A program made the translations under genes and the position numbers. Of a stretch of DNA of 64,000 nucleotides, positions 43,980 through 53,341 are shown piece by piece. The notes beneath the pieces were generated by a model. That model was not told the origin of the DNA and did no database searches. It saw only the letters and a program-made list of their open reading frames with translations. This stretch comes from Mesorhizobium sp. L-8-3 (GTDB lineage Bacteria > Pseudomonadota > Alphaproteobacteria > Rhizobiales > Rhizobiaceae): contig NZ_AP023262.1 of the NCBI RefSeq assembly GCF_016756615.1, positions 2,598,501 to 2,662,500 of the forward strand. The letters run 5' to 3'. Position 1 is the first letter of the stretch; every line of letters begins with the position of its first letter.

Positions 43980-44846
43980 ATGACTATGTTCAAGGCCGCC
44001 GCCATCCAGATGCGCTCCGGCACCGATGTCGGGCGCAACGCAATGGAGTTCGAGCGGATGGTGCGCGAGGCCGCCGATCAGGGCGCGCGCTATGTGCAGA
44101 CCCCGGAGATGACCGGCGCGATAGTTCGCGACAGGGAAGCCCGAGCCGCCGCCTTCACGACCGAGGATCGCGATCCGATCGCCGGCGCGGCCGCCCGGCT
44201 CTCGGCTGAACTCGGCATCTTCGTCCATGTCGGCTCGACGGCGATCCTGCGTTCCGACGGCAAGCTTGCCAACCGGGCCTTCCTTTTCGGGCCGGACGGC
44301 CGCCTGATCGCCACCTATGACAAGATCCACATGTTCGACGTCGATCTGGACAAGGGCGAGAGCTGGCGCGAATCGTCGGCCTATGAGCCCGGCGACCGCA
44401 GCGTCGTCGCCGACCTGCCAATCGCCCGGCTCGGCTTCGCCATCTGCTACGACCTGCGGTTCCCGCAACTTTTCCGCGCCCAGGCGCTGGCCGGCGCATC
44501 GGTGCTCACCGTGCCCGCCGCCTTCACGCGCCAGACCGGCGAGGCGCATTGGCATGTGCTGCTGCGCGCCCGCGCCATCGAGAACGGCGCCTGGGTGGTC
44601 GCCGCCGCGCAGGGCGGACGGCACGAGGACGGGCGCGAAACCTACGGTCATTCGCTGATCGTCGACCCCTGGGGCCGCATCGTCGCCGAGGCGGACCATG
44701 ACGAGCCTGCCATCGTTCTGGCCGACATCGATACGGAAGCTTCCGCCGCGGCGCATCGCAAGATCCCGAACCTGAAGAACGCCCGTGACTTCACGAGCGA
44801 GGTCATCGCCGACGAGCCGGCCGGGCTCAGGGGGGCCGCATCGTGA
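43980..44846 (+). CDS. Carbon-nitrogen hydrolase (Nit-like amidase)
   Basis: 288 residues of the nitrilase superfamily with the Glu-Lys-Cys triad: E in VQTPEMTG, K in ATYDKIHMFDVDL and C in GFAICYDLRFPQL. The second Glu is in GEAHWHVLLRARAIENG. It most resembles Nit1/omega-amidase or deaminated-glutathione amidase types. It starts 9 bases after grxC, and its stop overlaps the GTG start of the DUF1178 gene. Confidence 0.92.
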   Translation: MTMFKAAAIQMRSGTDVGRNAMEFERMVREAADQGARYVQTPEMTGAIVRDREARAAAFTTEDRDPIAGAAARLSAELGIFVHVGSTAILRSDGKLANRAFLFGPDGRLIATYDKIHMFDVDLDKGESWRESSAYEPGDRSVVADLPIARLGFAICYDLRFPQLFRAQALAGASVLTVPAAFTRQTGEAHWHVLLRARAIENGAWVVAAAQGGRHEDGRETYGHSLIVDPWGRIVAEADHDEPAIVLADIDTEASAAAHRKIPNLKNARDFTSEVIADEPAGLRGAAS

Positions 44847-45268
44847 TCCGGTTCTCCCTTGTCTGCGAGCAGGCCCACGAATTCGAGGCGTGGTTCCGCA
44901 ACAATGACGATTTCGACAAGCAGGCCAGGCGCGGGCTGGTCGAATGCCCGGATTGCGGCTCGTCCAAGGTGCACAAGGCGCTGATGGCGCCGGCGGTCTC
45001 GACCTCCCGCAAGCAGGAAAAGGTAGCGCTCGCCATGGGCGAGGCGCAGAAGCAGGCCATGGCCCAGTTGAAGGCGCTGTCGGAGAAGCTGCGCGAGAAT
45101 GCAGACTATGTCGGCGACAAATTCGCCGAGGAAGCGCGCAAGATCCACTTCGGCGAGACCGATCCGCGCGGCATCTATGGCGAGGCGACGGCCGAGGAGG
45201 TGCGCGGGCTCGCCGAAGACGGTGTCGATTTCATGCCGATCCCGGTCTTCCCGGATGACAGGAACTGA
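44843..45268 (+). CDS. DUF1178 family protein
   Basis: 141 residues from GTG (44843), overlapping the hydrolase stop. It has the conserved zinc-ribbon-like start FSLVCEQAHEFEAWFRN followed by VECPDCGSSKVHKALMAPAV. The C-terminal conserved stretch includes GETDPRGIYGEAT and the family end DFMPIPVFPDD. Function unknown; it is widely conserved in alphaproteobacteria next to the Nit-like gene. Confidence 0.92.
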   Translation: MIRFSLVCEQAHEFEAWFRNNDDFDKQARRGLVECPDCGSSKVHKALMAPAVSTSRKQEKVALAMGEAQKQAMAQLKALSEKLRENADYVGDKFAEEARKIHFGETDPRGIYGEATAEEVRGLAEDGVDFMPIPVFPDDRN

Positions 45269-45331
45269 CAATTGGGCTGAACAGCCGGTCGGCGTCGCCT
45301 GGCCGGACGACATCGGCGCGCCCGGCTGCAG

Positions 45332-45394
45332 GTTTTTGATTTGACGCGTGTCTTTGTCCCGAAACCGGTACCCACTTTCGGGAGATATGCTTTA
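45332..45394. repeat. Dispersed palindromic element (GTCTTTGTCCCGAAACC type)
   Basis: TTTGATTTGACGCGTGTC, CTTTGTCCCGAAACCGGTAC and CACTTTCGGGAGATATGCT in order. It matches the copy at 33632-33691 at almost every base and the one at 59246 more loosely. Confidence 0.85.
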
Positions 45395-45426
45395 GTGCTG
45401 GCAAGCATCAGCTCGGGACCGGGTGC

Positions 45427-46335
45427 ATGAAACAGTTCTGGCACTCGGCCTTCGGCCTGCTCGCCGTCACCGGCGCCCTGCTCGGCCTGGCGCTTCCCTT
45501 CGGCAAGATGGCGACGGCGGCCGGCGTGTCCGCCATGGTCTGGGCTTTCGTGATCTCCTGCGGCGCCGGCTGCGTGCTGCTCGCCGCGCTTCTCTTCGGC
45601 GGTCACGGCCCCAGGCTCACCGCCCATCGCCTGCGCTATTTCGCGATCGCTGCGGCCATCTCCTACGCCATTCCCAACCTGCTGATGTTCTCGGCCATAC
45701 CGCATCTCGGCGCCGGCTATATGGGCATCATGTTCACGCTGTCGCCCATCATCACGCTGGTGCTGTCGATCCTGTTCGGGGTGCGCCGGCCGAATCTGCT
45801 CGGCGTGGCCGGCATCATCGTCGGCTTCATCGGTGCGGTGACCGTCGCGGTGACGCGCGGCGAGGCGGGGCAGCCGGCCGAGCCCTTCTGGGTGGTCGTC
45901 GGTCTCCTGGTCCCCGTCAGCCTCGCAGCGGGAAACATCTATCGCACTTTCGACTGGCCCGAAGGCACCGGCCCGATCGAACTCGCGGTCGGCAGCCATC
46001 TCGCGTCCGCGGCGCTGCTCCTCGCCGGGATCGGGGCCTCGGGCGGCATCGGCTCGTTCAGCCTGCTTGCCGGCATTCCCTTGCTGGTGCTGGCGCAGGT
46101 CGCGTCGGCCTCGGCCCAGTTCGCCTTTTTCTTCCGGCTGCAGGCGGTGGGTGGCCCGGTCTATCTCAGCCAGATCGGCTATGTCGCGGCCGCCGTGGGC
46201 CTCGTCAGCGGGACGCTGTTCCTCGGCGAGCGCTACCAGTTGCTTACCTGGCTCGGCGCGGCAATCGTCACCATCGGGGTGTTTCTGACGACGAAGGCAC
46301 AGAAATCCCGACGCGTCGGAGCGCCCGCCGGCTGA
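45427..46335 (+). CDS. EamA/DMT-superfamily transporter
   Basis: 302 residues with ten hydrophobic segments in two EamA repeats (first LLAVTGALLGLALPFGKMAT; second half from AVGSHLASAALLLAGIG). The GYMGIMFTLSPIITLVLSIL stretch is typical of metabolite exporters. The transported compound is unknown. Confidence 0.88.
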   Translation: MKQFWHSAFGLLAVTGALLGLALPFGKMATAAGVSAMVWAFVISCGAGCVLLAALLFGGHGPRLTAHRLRYFAIAAAISYAIPNLLMFSAIPHLGAGYMGIMFTLSPIITLVLSILFGVRRPNLLGVAGIIVGFIGAVTVAVTRGEAGQPAEPFWVVVGLLVPVSLAAGNIYRTFDWPEGTGPIELAVGSHLASAALLLAGIGASGGIGSFSLLAGIPLLVLAQVASASAQFAFFFRLQAVGGPVYLSQIGYVAAAVGLVSGTLFLGERYQLLTWLGAAIVTIGVFLTTKAQKSRRVGAPAG

Positions 46336-46341
46336 CCATCG

Positions 46342-47646
46342 TCAAGGCTTTCGCCCCACGGCCAGATAGGCGACCGATGGCAGGAGAGCCGGCAATTCGG
46401 GCAAGGCGCCGGCGATATGCGCCTTGGCGGCCGCTTCCGTGCGCGCCCATTGCCGCGGGCTCGCTTTGTGCTTGAGAAGCGCTATCGGCGCCACGCCGCG
46501 CACCATGCCGTGCCAGAAGCTCTCGACATCGGTCACGGTCATCGCGTGGCTGACGGGTTCGACGCGCACATCCATGAAGCCGGCTTCCGTCATCTCCCGT
46601 TCGAGAACGGCCGGATTCTCGAGCCCCGGCGCGGCCGGCGGCGACTCGGCCGGCGGTTCGCCGAGCGCCTCCACGACAAGCCGCAGGAGCGGCGATTGCC
46701 CGGCGGGCGCCCAGCTCGATACGGCGGCTTCGCCCCCGGGCCGCAGCACCCGATGGAGTTCGCCAAAGCCTTTCGCGCGGTCGGGAAAGAACATCAGTCC
46801 GAACATCGACAGGCCGACGTCGAAGCTGGCGTGGGCAAAGGGCAGCGCCTGGCCGTCTGCCCGGCAGGGCTCGATATTCGAGGCGCCGGCCCGGTCGATG
46901 TGGCGGCGCAACCGCCGCAGCATGCCCTCGGAGAAGTCGACGCAGGCGACATGCCGGACCCGTGGCGACAGAAGCAGTGCTGTCGTGCCGGGGCCGCAGG
47001 CTATGTCGATGACGTCGCTCCGTGGACCGAGATGCAACCGTTCGAGGACCGATCGTGAAAAGGTCTCCAGAAAGGGGCGGGTGCTTTCGTCATAGCCGTC
47101 TGCGACGAATGTCCACGACGCGGCCGACGCGAGGGGGCCGGCGTTGGAGGCCGGCGCCGGATCGTCGGCCCTCGGGCCGGCGGCCCCATGCCGACCAGGC
47201 AGACCTTCGTTGGCAAGCCAACGAATCGCCGGCCTGGATTCTTGTTTCGCGGCAGGTTCTCGCCGCAAAACCGCGAAACACTTTTGCGGAACCTGCTTGG
47301 TTGGCGCGGGGCCCGGATTGTCGAGGGTCTTGCGCAGCCCGGCGGGCGCGGCATTGCGCCAGGCCATGGCGAGGGTGCTTTTCAGCGTCGCCTCGTCTAC
47401 CCTGGCCAGGAACATGATCGTCCAGCCTTGGCGACCCCAGCCGCCCGGCACGGGGGCGAACACGGCCGGCTCGGCGCCGGTCAGCATCTCCTGTTCGTCC
47501 GGCGTCAGCTTGAAGACGGCGCGATCCGGCCCGGGCAAGGTCATGAATATGTGATCGCGGACCCGGAAATCCGGCTTGCCGAAATGCGACTTCTCGACCG
47601 CCTCCGGCATGCCGAGGGCGAGGTGGCGGGCAGTCACCATATCCAT
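46342..47646 (-). CDS. YjbR/MmcQ-domain and methyltransferase fusion protein with in-frame palindrome linker
   Basis: 434 residues starting at 47644-47646 (GGGAG upstream). Residues 1-110 are a YjbR-type double-wing domain (ARHLALGMPEAVEKSHFGKP and GWGRQGWTIMFLARVDEA). Residues about 115-130 (KQVPQKCFAVLRREPA) are the translated dispersed palindrome at 47253-47299. From residue 175 on there is a class I methyltransferase: SDVIDIACGPGTTALLLSP as motif I, then FAHASFDVGLSMFGLMFFPD and GFGELHRVLRPGGEAAVSSW. The two halves usually occur as separate proteins. The methyl acceptor is unknown. Confidence 0.82.
   Translation of the reverse strand: MDMVTARHLALGMPEAVEKSHFGKPDFRVRDHIFMTLPGPDRAVFKLTPDEQEMLTGAEPAVFAPVPGGWGRQGWTIMFLARVDEATLKSTLAMAWRNAAPAGLRKTLDNPGPAPTKQVPQKCFAVLRREPAAKQESRPAIRWLANEGLPGRHGAAGPRADDPAPASNAGPLASAASWTFVADGYDESTRPFLETFSRSVLERLHLGPRSDVIDIACGPGTTALLLSPRVRHVACVDFSEGMLRRLRRHIDRAGASNIEPCRADGQALPFAHASFDVGLSMFGLMFFPDRAKGFGELHRVLRPGGEAAVSSWAPAGQSPLLRLVVEALGEPPAESPPAAPGLENPAVLEREMTEAGFMDVRVEPVSHAMTVTDVESFWHGMVRGVAPIALLKHKASPRQWARTEAAAKAHIAGALPELPALLPSVAYLAVGRKP
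47253..47299. repeat. Dispersed palindrome inside a coding sequence
   Basis: GCAGGTT/AACCTGC outer arms and CCGCAAAA/TTTTGCGG inner arms, nearly identical to the intergenic copy at 42726-42773. It keeps the reading frame of the surrounding YjbR-methyltransferase gene and encodes its linker. Confidence 0.88.
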
Positions 47647-47808
47647 GGGGCCAATCTCCCAAGGCCGATTTTTCGGCCCGACCATGCCCGGTTCCCGCCT
47701 GCCGGTATTGGAGAAATGTTACCTCAGGGGCAATGTTGCCATGGGTACAACTTGTGTTGCCCCGCCAATGCTGCCCCGGGGACAGCCAACGCTGCCGGCG
47801 CGTCGTCG

Positions 47809-48558
47809 TCAGACCGAAGCCTTTTCAGCGAGCACCATATAGTTGACGTCCATGTCGGCGGATTTCTGCCAGCGGTCCGCCAGCGGATGATAGACGACGC
47901 CGGTGCGGTCGATGACCGTGAGCCCGGCCTTGCCGAGTGCGGCCTCCAGCTCCTCGGGGCGGACCAGCTTGCCATATTGGTGCGTGCCGCGCGGCAGCCA
48001 GCGCAGCACATATTCGGCGCCGACGATGGCGAGGCCAAGAGCCTTCAGCGTGCGGTTGATCGTGGCGACGAACATGATGCCGCCAGGCTTCACCATGTCG
48101 GCGCATTTGCCGATGAACAGGTCGATGTCGGCGACGTGCTCGACCACTTCCATGTTGAGGACGACGTCGAATTTCTCGCCGGCGTCGGCCAGATCCTCGG
48201 CGGTCGTCGCCCGGTAGTCGACGGTGACGCCGCTTTCGGCCGCGTGAAGTTTCGCCACCTCGATATTGGTTGCCGCTGCGTCGGCGCCGACGACTTCGGC
48301 GCCCAGCCGCGCCATCGGCTCGCACAACAGCCCGCCGCCGCAGCCGATGTCGAGGAAACGCAGTCCCTCGAAAGGCCGCGCTGCGCGCGGATCGCGCCCG
48401 AAACGCGTGGCGACATGGTCGCGTATCCAGGCCAGGCGCACCGGGTTGAACTTGTGCAGCGGCTTGAACTTGCCGTTGGGATCCCACCATTCGGCGGCAA
48501 GCGCGGCGAAGCGCTCGACTTCGGAAGCGTCGATGGTCGTTCGTCGGGCTTCGGGCAT
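47809..48558 (-). CDS. ubiG: Ubiquinone biosynthesis O-methyltransferase
   Basis: 249 residues starting at 48556-48558, preceded by AAGGAG. UbiG features: [20 protein letters not shown], motif [21 protein letters not shown], and [17 protein letters not shown] with [20 protein letters not shown]. It carries out the two O-methylations of ubiquinone synthesis. It is divergent from lysC, with a VapBC module inserted between. Confidence 0.96.
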   Translation of the reverse strand: MPEARRTTIDASEVERFAALAAEWWDPNGKFKPLHKFNPVRLAWIRDHVATRFGRDPRAARPFEGLRFLDIGCGGGLLCEPMARLGAEVVGADAAATNIEVAKLHAAESGVTVDYRATTAEDLADAGEKFDVVLNMEVVEHVADIDLFIGKCADMVKPGGIMFVATINRTLKALGLAIVGAEYVLRWLPRGTHQYGKLVRPEELEAALGKAGLTVIDRTGVVYHPLADRWQKSADMDVNYMVLAEKASV

Positions 48559-48778
48559 GATCTGGTCTCCTTCGAGACGCAAGGAAGTCGGTAGAGCCGG
48601 CCCGAATGTCAAGGCCGGTTTTTCCTTTTCGGGCAATTGCTGGCCGATCGGGCGGCTATTTCAGGTTGTATGCAGGCGGCCGGCAAGCACCGACGAGGAA
48701 AGCGCTAGCGAGCACTGTCGCAGGCTATTTTGACCAGCGTTGGCAGGATGTCGCTTGCGACGGTCGATGCCACAACAT

Positions 48779-49189
48779 TCATAGCGCGGCGTCGATCGTC
48801 CCGATTTGCTCGGCGTTCGCGGCGGCGGCAAGTTGCCTGTCCAGCGTCGCAAGGGGTATGCGCTCACGCAACGCCAATTCGAGATAGGCCGCATCATAAA
48901 CACTCAGCCGATGCTTGCGCGCCAGGGCGAGCAGTATGGTCTCATCCGGCGATTGATCGAGCGGCACGCGTAACCCAGCCAGCAGCGCGAGCGCCTTGGC
49001 CGTATGGGCCGCGTCGATGCGGCCCCGTTTCTCATTCGTGACCAGGAGGTTGCGGACCTCGAACCACCACACGGCAGGCGCGACAAGCTCGTCGACAGCC
49101 GCGCGGGCGCGAGCCGCACCGGCGACGGGATCGTGCCTGTCGGGTAAAAGCCAGCAGGCTGTAATTGAGGCATCAATGACGAACGGCAT
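48779..49189 (-). CDS. vapC: PIN-domain toxin VapC
   Basis: 136 residues. PIN-domain acidic residues are in FVIDASITACWLL (Asp), WWFEVRNLLV (Glu) and LSVYDAAYLELALR (Asp), with a final acidic region LATLDRQLA. VapC proteins are magnesium-dependent RNases that cut tRNA or rRNA. The ATG overlaps the antitoxin stop by one base (TGATG). Confidence 0.92.
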   Translation of the reverse strand: MPFVIDASITACWLLPDRHDPVAGAARARAAVDELVAPAVWWFEVRNLLVTNEKRGRIDAAHTAKALALLAGLRVPLDQSPDETILLALARKHRLSVYDAAYLELALRERIPLATLDRQLAAAANAEQIGTIDAAL

Positions 49190-49434
49190 CAGTATTTATG
49201 CCCTTCGTGTCGGGCCGACAGGATTTCGTCCCTCGTCAAGGATGGCATCGTCTTGCGAAACTCATCGATCTCCTCGAACACCCTGGCGATGCGCTCACGC
49301 CGTTCGTCGGTTTCGGGCACGATACGGGCGATCGGCCGGCCATGGCGGGTGATGACAATGGTTTCGCCGCGCTCCACTTCGGAGAGCAGTCGAGGCAGAT
49401 GGATCTTGGCCTCCGAGGCTTGAACTTCACGCAT
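49189..49434 (-). CDS. vapB: Phd/YefM-type antitoxin paired with VapC
   Basis: 81 residues with AAGGAG upstream. The N-terminal Phd fold has EVQASEAKIHLPRLLSEVER and GETIVITRHGRPIARIVPE; the C-terminal toxin-binding tail has DEFRKTMPSLTRDEILSA. It neutralises VapC and represses the operon. Confidence 0.92.
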   Translation of the reverse strand: MREVQASEAKIHLPRLLSEVERGETIVITRHGRPIARIVPETDERRERIARVFEEIDEFRKTMPSLTRDEILSARHEGHKY

Positions 49435-49726
49435 AAGCGAACTCCTTATCGACCAGTTGATTGAACCATATCATCTTTGGAACAAAGTGGCAACAATTGC
49501 AGGGCCGCCGCTGGTGTGGCCGCCTTTCCTCTCCATACGGTTTCGAAGCGGCCAGCGTTTCTCCGGGCGGTCGGCGCGGCGACCGAGGCCTGGCTCGCAG
49601 CTTGCCTAGCGTCCCTGTTTTGGCTAAGGAGGCGACCGCATTGGGCGCCTCGGCTTTCCGGGGCGCTTTCGTATGATCGTTTGCCGGCGTCCCGCCGGCG
49701 ACCTGCAGCAAGGGCATTCCGCTTCC

Positions 49727-50980
49727 ATGGCGCGCATCGTGATGAAATTCGGCGGAACCTCCGTCGCCGACATCAGCCGCATCCGCAACGTGGCGCGCCA
49801 TGTCAAACGCGAGGTCGACGCGGGTCATGATGTCGCCGTCGTCGTGTCGGCCATGGCCGGCAAGACCAACGAGCTGGTCGCCTGGACGCGCGAGGCCTCG
49901 GCCATGCACGACGCGCGCGAATACGACGCCGTCGTGGCCTCCGGCGAACAGGTCACAGCGGGGCTTCTCGCGATCGTGCTGCAGTCCATGGGCGTCCATG
50001 CGCGCTCCTGGCTGGGCTGGCAGATCCCGATCCGCACCGACAACGCACATGGCGCGGCCCGCATCCTCGACATCGACGGATCGTTCCTGATCAAGCGGTT
50101 CGGCGAGGGGCAGGTTGCCGTCATCGCCGGCTTCCAGGGCCTCGGGCCCGACAACCGCATCGCCACGCTCGGCCGCGGCGGTTCCGACACCAGCGCCGTG
50201 GCGATCGCCGCCGCGGTGAAGGCCGACCGTTGTGATATCTATACCGATGTCGACGGCGTCTACACCACCGATCCGCGCATCGAGCCCAAGGCGCGCCGGC
50301 TTGCCAAGATCTCCTTCGAGGAGATGCTGGAAATGGCTTCGCTCGGCGCCAAGGTGCTGCAGGTGCGCTCCGTCGAGCTCGCCATGGTGCATCGGGTGCG
50401 TACCTTCGTGCGGTCGTCCTTCGAGGATCCCGATGCGCCTGGCATGGGCGATCTCTTGAATCCGCCTGGAACGCTCATTTGCGACGAGGAAGAAATCGTG
50501 GAACAGCAGGTCGTCACCGGAATCGCCTATGCCAAGGACGAGGCCCAGGTCTCGCTGCGCCGTGTCGCCGACCGGCCCGGCGTGGCCGCCGGCATCTTCG
50601 GCCCGCTGGCCGAGGCCAACATCAATGTCGACATGATCGTCCAGAACATCTCCGAGGACGGCAAGTCGACCGACATGACCTTCACCGTGCCGTCGGGTGA
50701 TATCGACAAGGCGCTGGCCGTGCTCGACAAGGTCAAGCAGACGGTCGGTTTCGACGTCGTCCAGTCCGAGGCCGGCATGTCGAAGATCTCGGTGATCGGC
50801 ATCGGCATGAGGAGCCACGCCGGCGTTGCGGCGACCGCCTTCAAGGCGCTGGCCGACAAGGCGATCAACATCCGCGCCATCACCACATCGGAGATCAAGA
50901 TCTCCATCCTGATCGACGGTCCGTACACTGAACTTGCAGTTCGCACTTTGCATTCCGTTTACGGTCTGGATAAGCAATAA
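49727..50980 (+). CDS. lysC: Aspartate kinase
   Basis: 417 residues, catalytic domain plus two ACT domains. The start MARIVMKFGGTSVADISRI holds the nucleotide-binding K-F-G-G-T-S motif, followed by TLGRGGSDTSAVAIAAAVKA and, in the ACT part, DRPGVAAGIFGPLAEANINV and VIGIGMRSHAGVAATAF. It phosphorylates aspartate as the first step to lysine, methionine and threonine, and the ACT domains suggest lysine/threonine feedback. No strong ribosome-binding site is seen. Confidence 0.96.
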   Translation: MARIVMKFGGTSVADISRIRNVARHVKREVDAGHDVAVVVSAMAGKTNELVAWTREASAMHDAREYDAVVASGEQVTAGLLAIVLQSMGVHARSWLGWQIPIRTDNAHGAARILDIDGSFLIKRFGEGQVAVIAGFQGLGPDNRIATLGRGGSDTSAVAIAAAVKADRCDIYTDVDGVYTTDPRIEPKARRLAKISFEEMLEMASLGAKVLQVRSVELAMVHRVRTFVRSSFEDPDAPGMGDLLNPPGTLICDEEEIVEQQVVTGIAYAKDEAQVSLRRVADRPGVAAGIFGPLAEANINVDMIVQNISEDGKSTDMTFTVPSGDIDKALAVLDKVKQTVGFDVVQSEAGMSKISVIGIGMRSHAGVAATAFKALADKAINIRAITTSEIKISILIDGPYTELAVRTLHSVYGLDKQ

Positions 50981-51064
50981 TCAGACGAGATTCTGAAGCG
51001 GCCCCGCCGGTCGTCCGTTCGAGGCGGACAGGCCGGCAAGGCCATTGGAAAAGGCCTCGAACCG

Positions 51065-53335
51065 ATGCGTGATCAAGCCGCCGGCCCGCGCGTGCTTCTG
51101 AAACGCCTCCGCGAGCTCATGGCGGAGGCGCTGGAGCCGCAGGAGCGGCTCGACCGCATCGTGCGCGAAATCGCTTCCAACATGGTGGCCGAGGTGTGCT
51201 CGCTCTATGTGCTGCGCGCCGACGCGGTGCTGGAGCTCTACGCCACGGTCGGCCTCAATCCCGGTTCGGTGCACCTCGCCCAACTGCGCCTCGGCCAGGG
51301 CCTCGTCGGCACGATCGCGGCCAGCGCCCGGGCGCTCAACCTCTCCGACGCCCAGTTGCATCCGGCCTTCGCCTATCTGCCGGAGACGGGTGAGGAGATC
51401 TACCATTCCTTCCTCGGCGTGCCTGTGCTGCGCGCGGGCCGCACGCTCGGCGTGCTGGTCGTCCAGAACCGCACCAAGCGCCACTATCGCGACGACGAGC
51501 TGGAAGCCCTCGAAACGACGGCGATGGTGATCGCCGAGATGATCGCTACCGGCGATCTCGCGCGGCTGACCCGGCCCGGGCTCGAACTCGACCTCACCCG
51601 CCCGGCAAGCTTTTCGGGCCTGTCCTTCAACGAAGGCGTCGGTCTCGGCCATGTCGTGCTGCACGAGCCGCGCATCGTCGTGACGAACCTCTTCAACGAG
51701 GACACGGAAGAGGAACTGCGCCGCCTGGACGATGCGCTCGGCTCGCTACGGCTGTCGATCGACGACATGCTGTCGCGCCGCGACGTCGCCTTCGAGGGCG
51801 AGCACCGCGCCGTGTTGGAAGCCTACCGCATGTTCGCCAACGACCGCGGCTGGGTGCGCCGGCTGGACGAGGCGGTGCGCAACGGCCTGACCGCCGAAGC
51901 CGCGGTCGAGAAGGTGCAGAGCGACATGCGCGCGCGCATGCTGCACATGACCGATCCCTATATGCGCGAGCGCATGAGCGATTTCGACGATCTCGCCAAC
52001 CGCCTGCTGCGCCAGCTCATGGGCCATGGGCCCGAAGTGCTGGCCGCCTCTCTTCCCAAGGACGCCATCATCGTGGCGCGGTCGATGGGCGCGGCCGAAC
52101 TGCTCGACTACCCGCGCGACAAACTGCGCGGCCTCGTTCTGGAAGACGGCGCGGTGACCAGCCACGTCGTCATCGTCGCCCGCGCCATGGGCATTCCCGT
52201 CGCCGGCCAGATGAAAGGCGCAGTCTCCATGGCGGAGAACGGCGATGCCATCATCGTCGACGGCGACGAGGGCCGGATCCATCTTCGTCCGCAGTCCGAT
52301 GTCGAGGCAGCCTATGCCGAGAAGGTGCGGTTCCGGGCGCGGCGGCAGGAACTCTATCGCGAGCTGCGCAACAAGCCGTCGAATACGCTCGACGGGGTGC
52401 ACGTCGACCTGCTCATGAATGCCGGCCTCGCGGTAGACCTGCCGCAGCTCGCCGAATCGGGCGCCGCGGGCATCGGCCTCTTCCGCACCGAGCTGCAGTT
52501 CATGGTGGCCGCCACCTTCCCGCGCGCCGAAGCGCAGGAGAAGCTGTACCGCGACGTGCTCGACGCGGCCAAGGGCAAACCCGTCACCTTCCGCACCATC
52601 GATATCGGCGGCGACAAGGTGCTGCCCTATTTCAAGAACGTCGTGAACGAGGAGAATCCCGCCCTTGGCTGGCGCGCCATCCGGCTGACGCTTGATCGTC
52701 CGGCCCTGTTGAGGACGCAGGTGCGTGCGCTGCTCAAGGCGGCGGGCGGACGCGAGCTGCGCCTGATGCTGCCGATGGTCACCGAGCTCGGCGAGATCTT
52801 CCAGGCCCGCGAGATCATCGATCGCGAAGTGCGGCATCTGTCGCGCTTCGCCCACGACCTGCCGAACATCCTCAAGATCGGCGCCATGATCGAGGTGCCG
52901 TCGCTCTTGTGGCAACTCGACGAACTGATGCGCACGGTCGATTTCGTGTCGGTGGGATCGAACGATCTGTTCCAGTTCGTGATGGCGACCGATCGCGGCA
53001 ATACGCAGCTCTCCGACCGTTTCGATGCGCTCTCGGTGCCGTTCCTGCGCGTGCTGAAGCAGATCGTCGACGCGGGCAAGGCCAACGACACGTCCGTCAC
53101 GCTATGCGGCGAGCTCGCCGGGCGGCCGATCTCGGCGATGACGCTGGTCGGTCTGGGCTACCGCTCGATCTCGATGTCGCCGGCCTCGATCGGCCCGGTC
53201 AAGGCGATGCTCGCCGAACTGCCGCTCGCCAAGCTGGAAAGCTTCCTCGCCGACGCGATGGCAAAACCGGGCGCCGGGCGCAACACCCGCGAGGAGCTGG
53301 TCGCCTTCGCCCGGGAAAACAACATTCCGATTTGA
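51065..53335 (+). CDS. ptsP: Phosphoenolpyruvate-protein phosphotransferase of the nitrogen PTS (EI-Ntr)
   Basis: 756 residues. An N-terminal GAF domain (EVCSLYVLRADAVLELYATV, EIYHSFLGVPVLRAGRTLGV) precedes the EI domains. The phosphorylated histidine lies in DGAVTSHVVIVARAMGIPVA; the PEP-binding part has GIGLFRTELQFMVA, VGSNDLFQFVMATDRGN and the active-site cysteine in LCGELAGRP. It passes phosphate to NPr and EIIA-Ntr in regulation. It is downstream of lysC, as in other rhizobia. Confidence 0.96.
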   Translation: MRDQAAGPRVLLKRLRELMAEALEPQERLDRIVREIASNMVAEVCSLYVLRADAVLELYATVGLNPGSVHLAQLRLGQGLVGTIAASARALNLSDAQLHPAFAYLPETGEEIYHSFLGVPVLRAGRTLGVLVVQNRTKRHYRDDELEALETTAMVIAEMIATGDLARLTRPGLELDLTRPASFSGLSFNEGVGLGHVVLHEPRIVVTNLFNEDTEEELRRLDDALGSLRLSIDDMLSRRDVAFEGEHRAVLEAYRMFANDRGWVRRLDEAVRNGLTAEAAVEKVQSDMRARMLHMTDPYMRERMSDFDDLANRLLRQLMGHGPEVLAASLPKDAIIVARSMGAAELLDYPRDKLRGLVLEDGAVTSHVVIVARAMGIPVAGQMKGAVSMAENGDAIIVDGDEGRIHLRPQSDVEAAYAEKVRFRARRQELYRELRNKPSNTLDGVHVDLLMNAGLAVDLPQLAESGAAGIGLFRTELQFMVAATFPRAEAQEKLYRDVLDAAKGKPVTFRTIDIGGDKVLPYFKNVVNEENPALGWRAIRLTLDRPALLRTQVRALLKAAGGRELRLMLPMVTELGEIFQAREIIDREVRHLSRFAHDLPNILKIGAMIEVPSLLWQLDELMRTVDFVSVGSNDLFQFVMATDRGNTQLSDRFDALSVPFLRVLKQIVDAGKANDTSVTLCGELAGRPISAMTLVGLGYRSISMSPASIGPVKAMLAELPLAKLESFLADAMAKPGAGRNTREELVAFARENNIPI

Positions 53336-53341
53336 AGCCAC

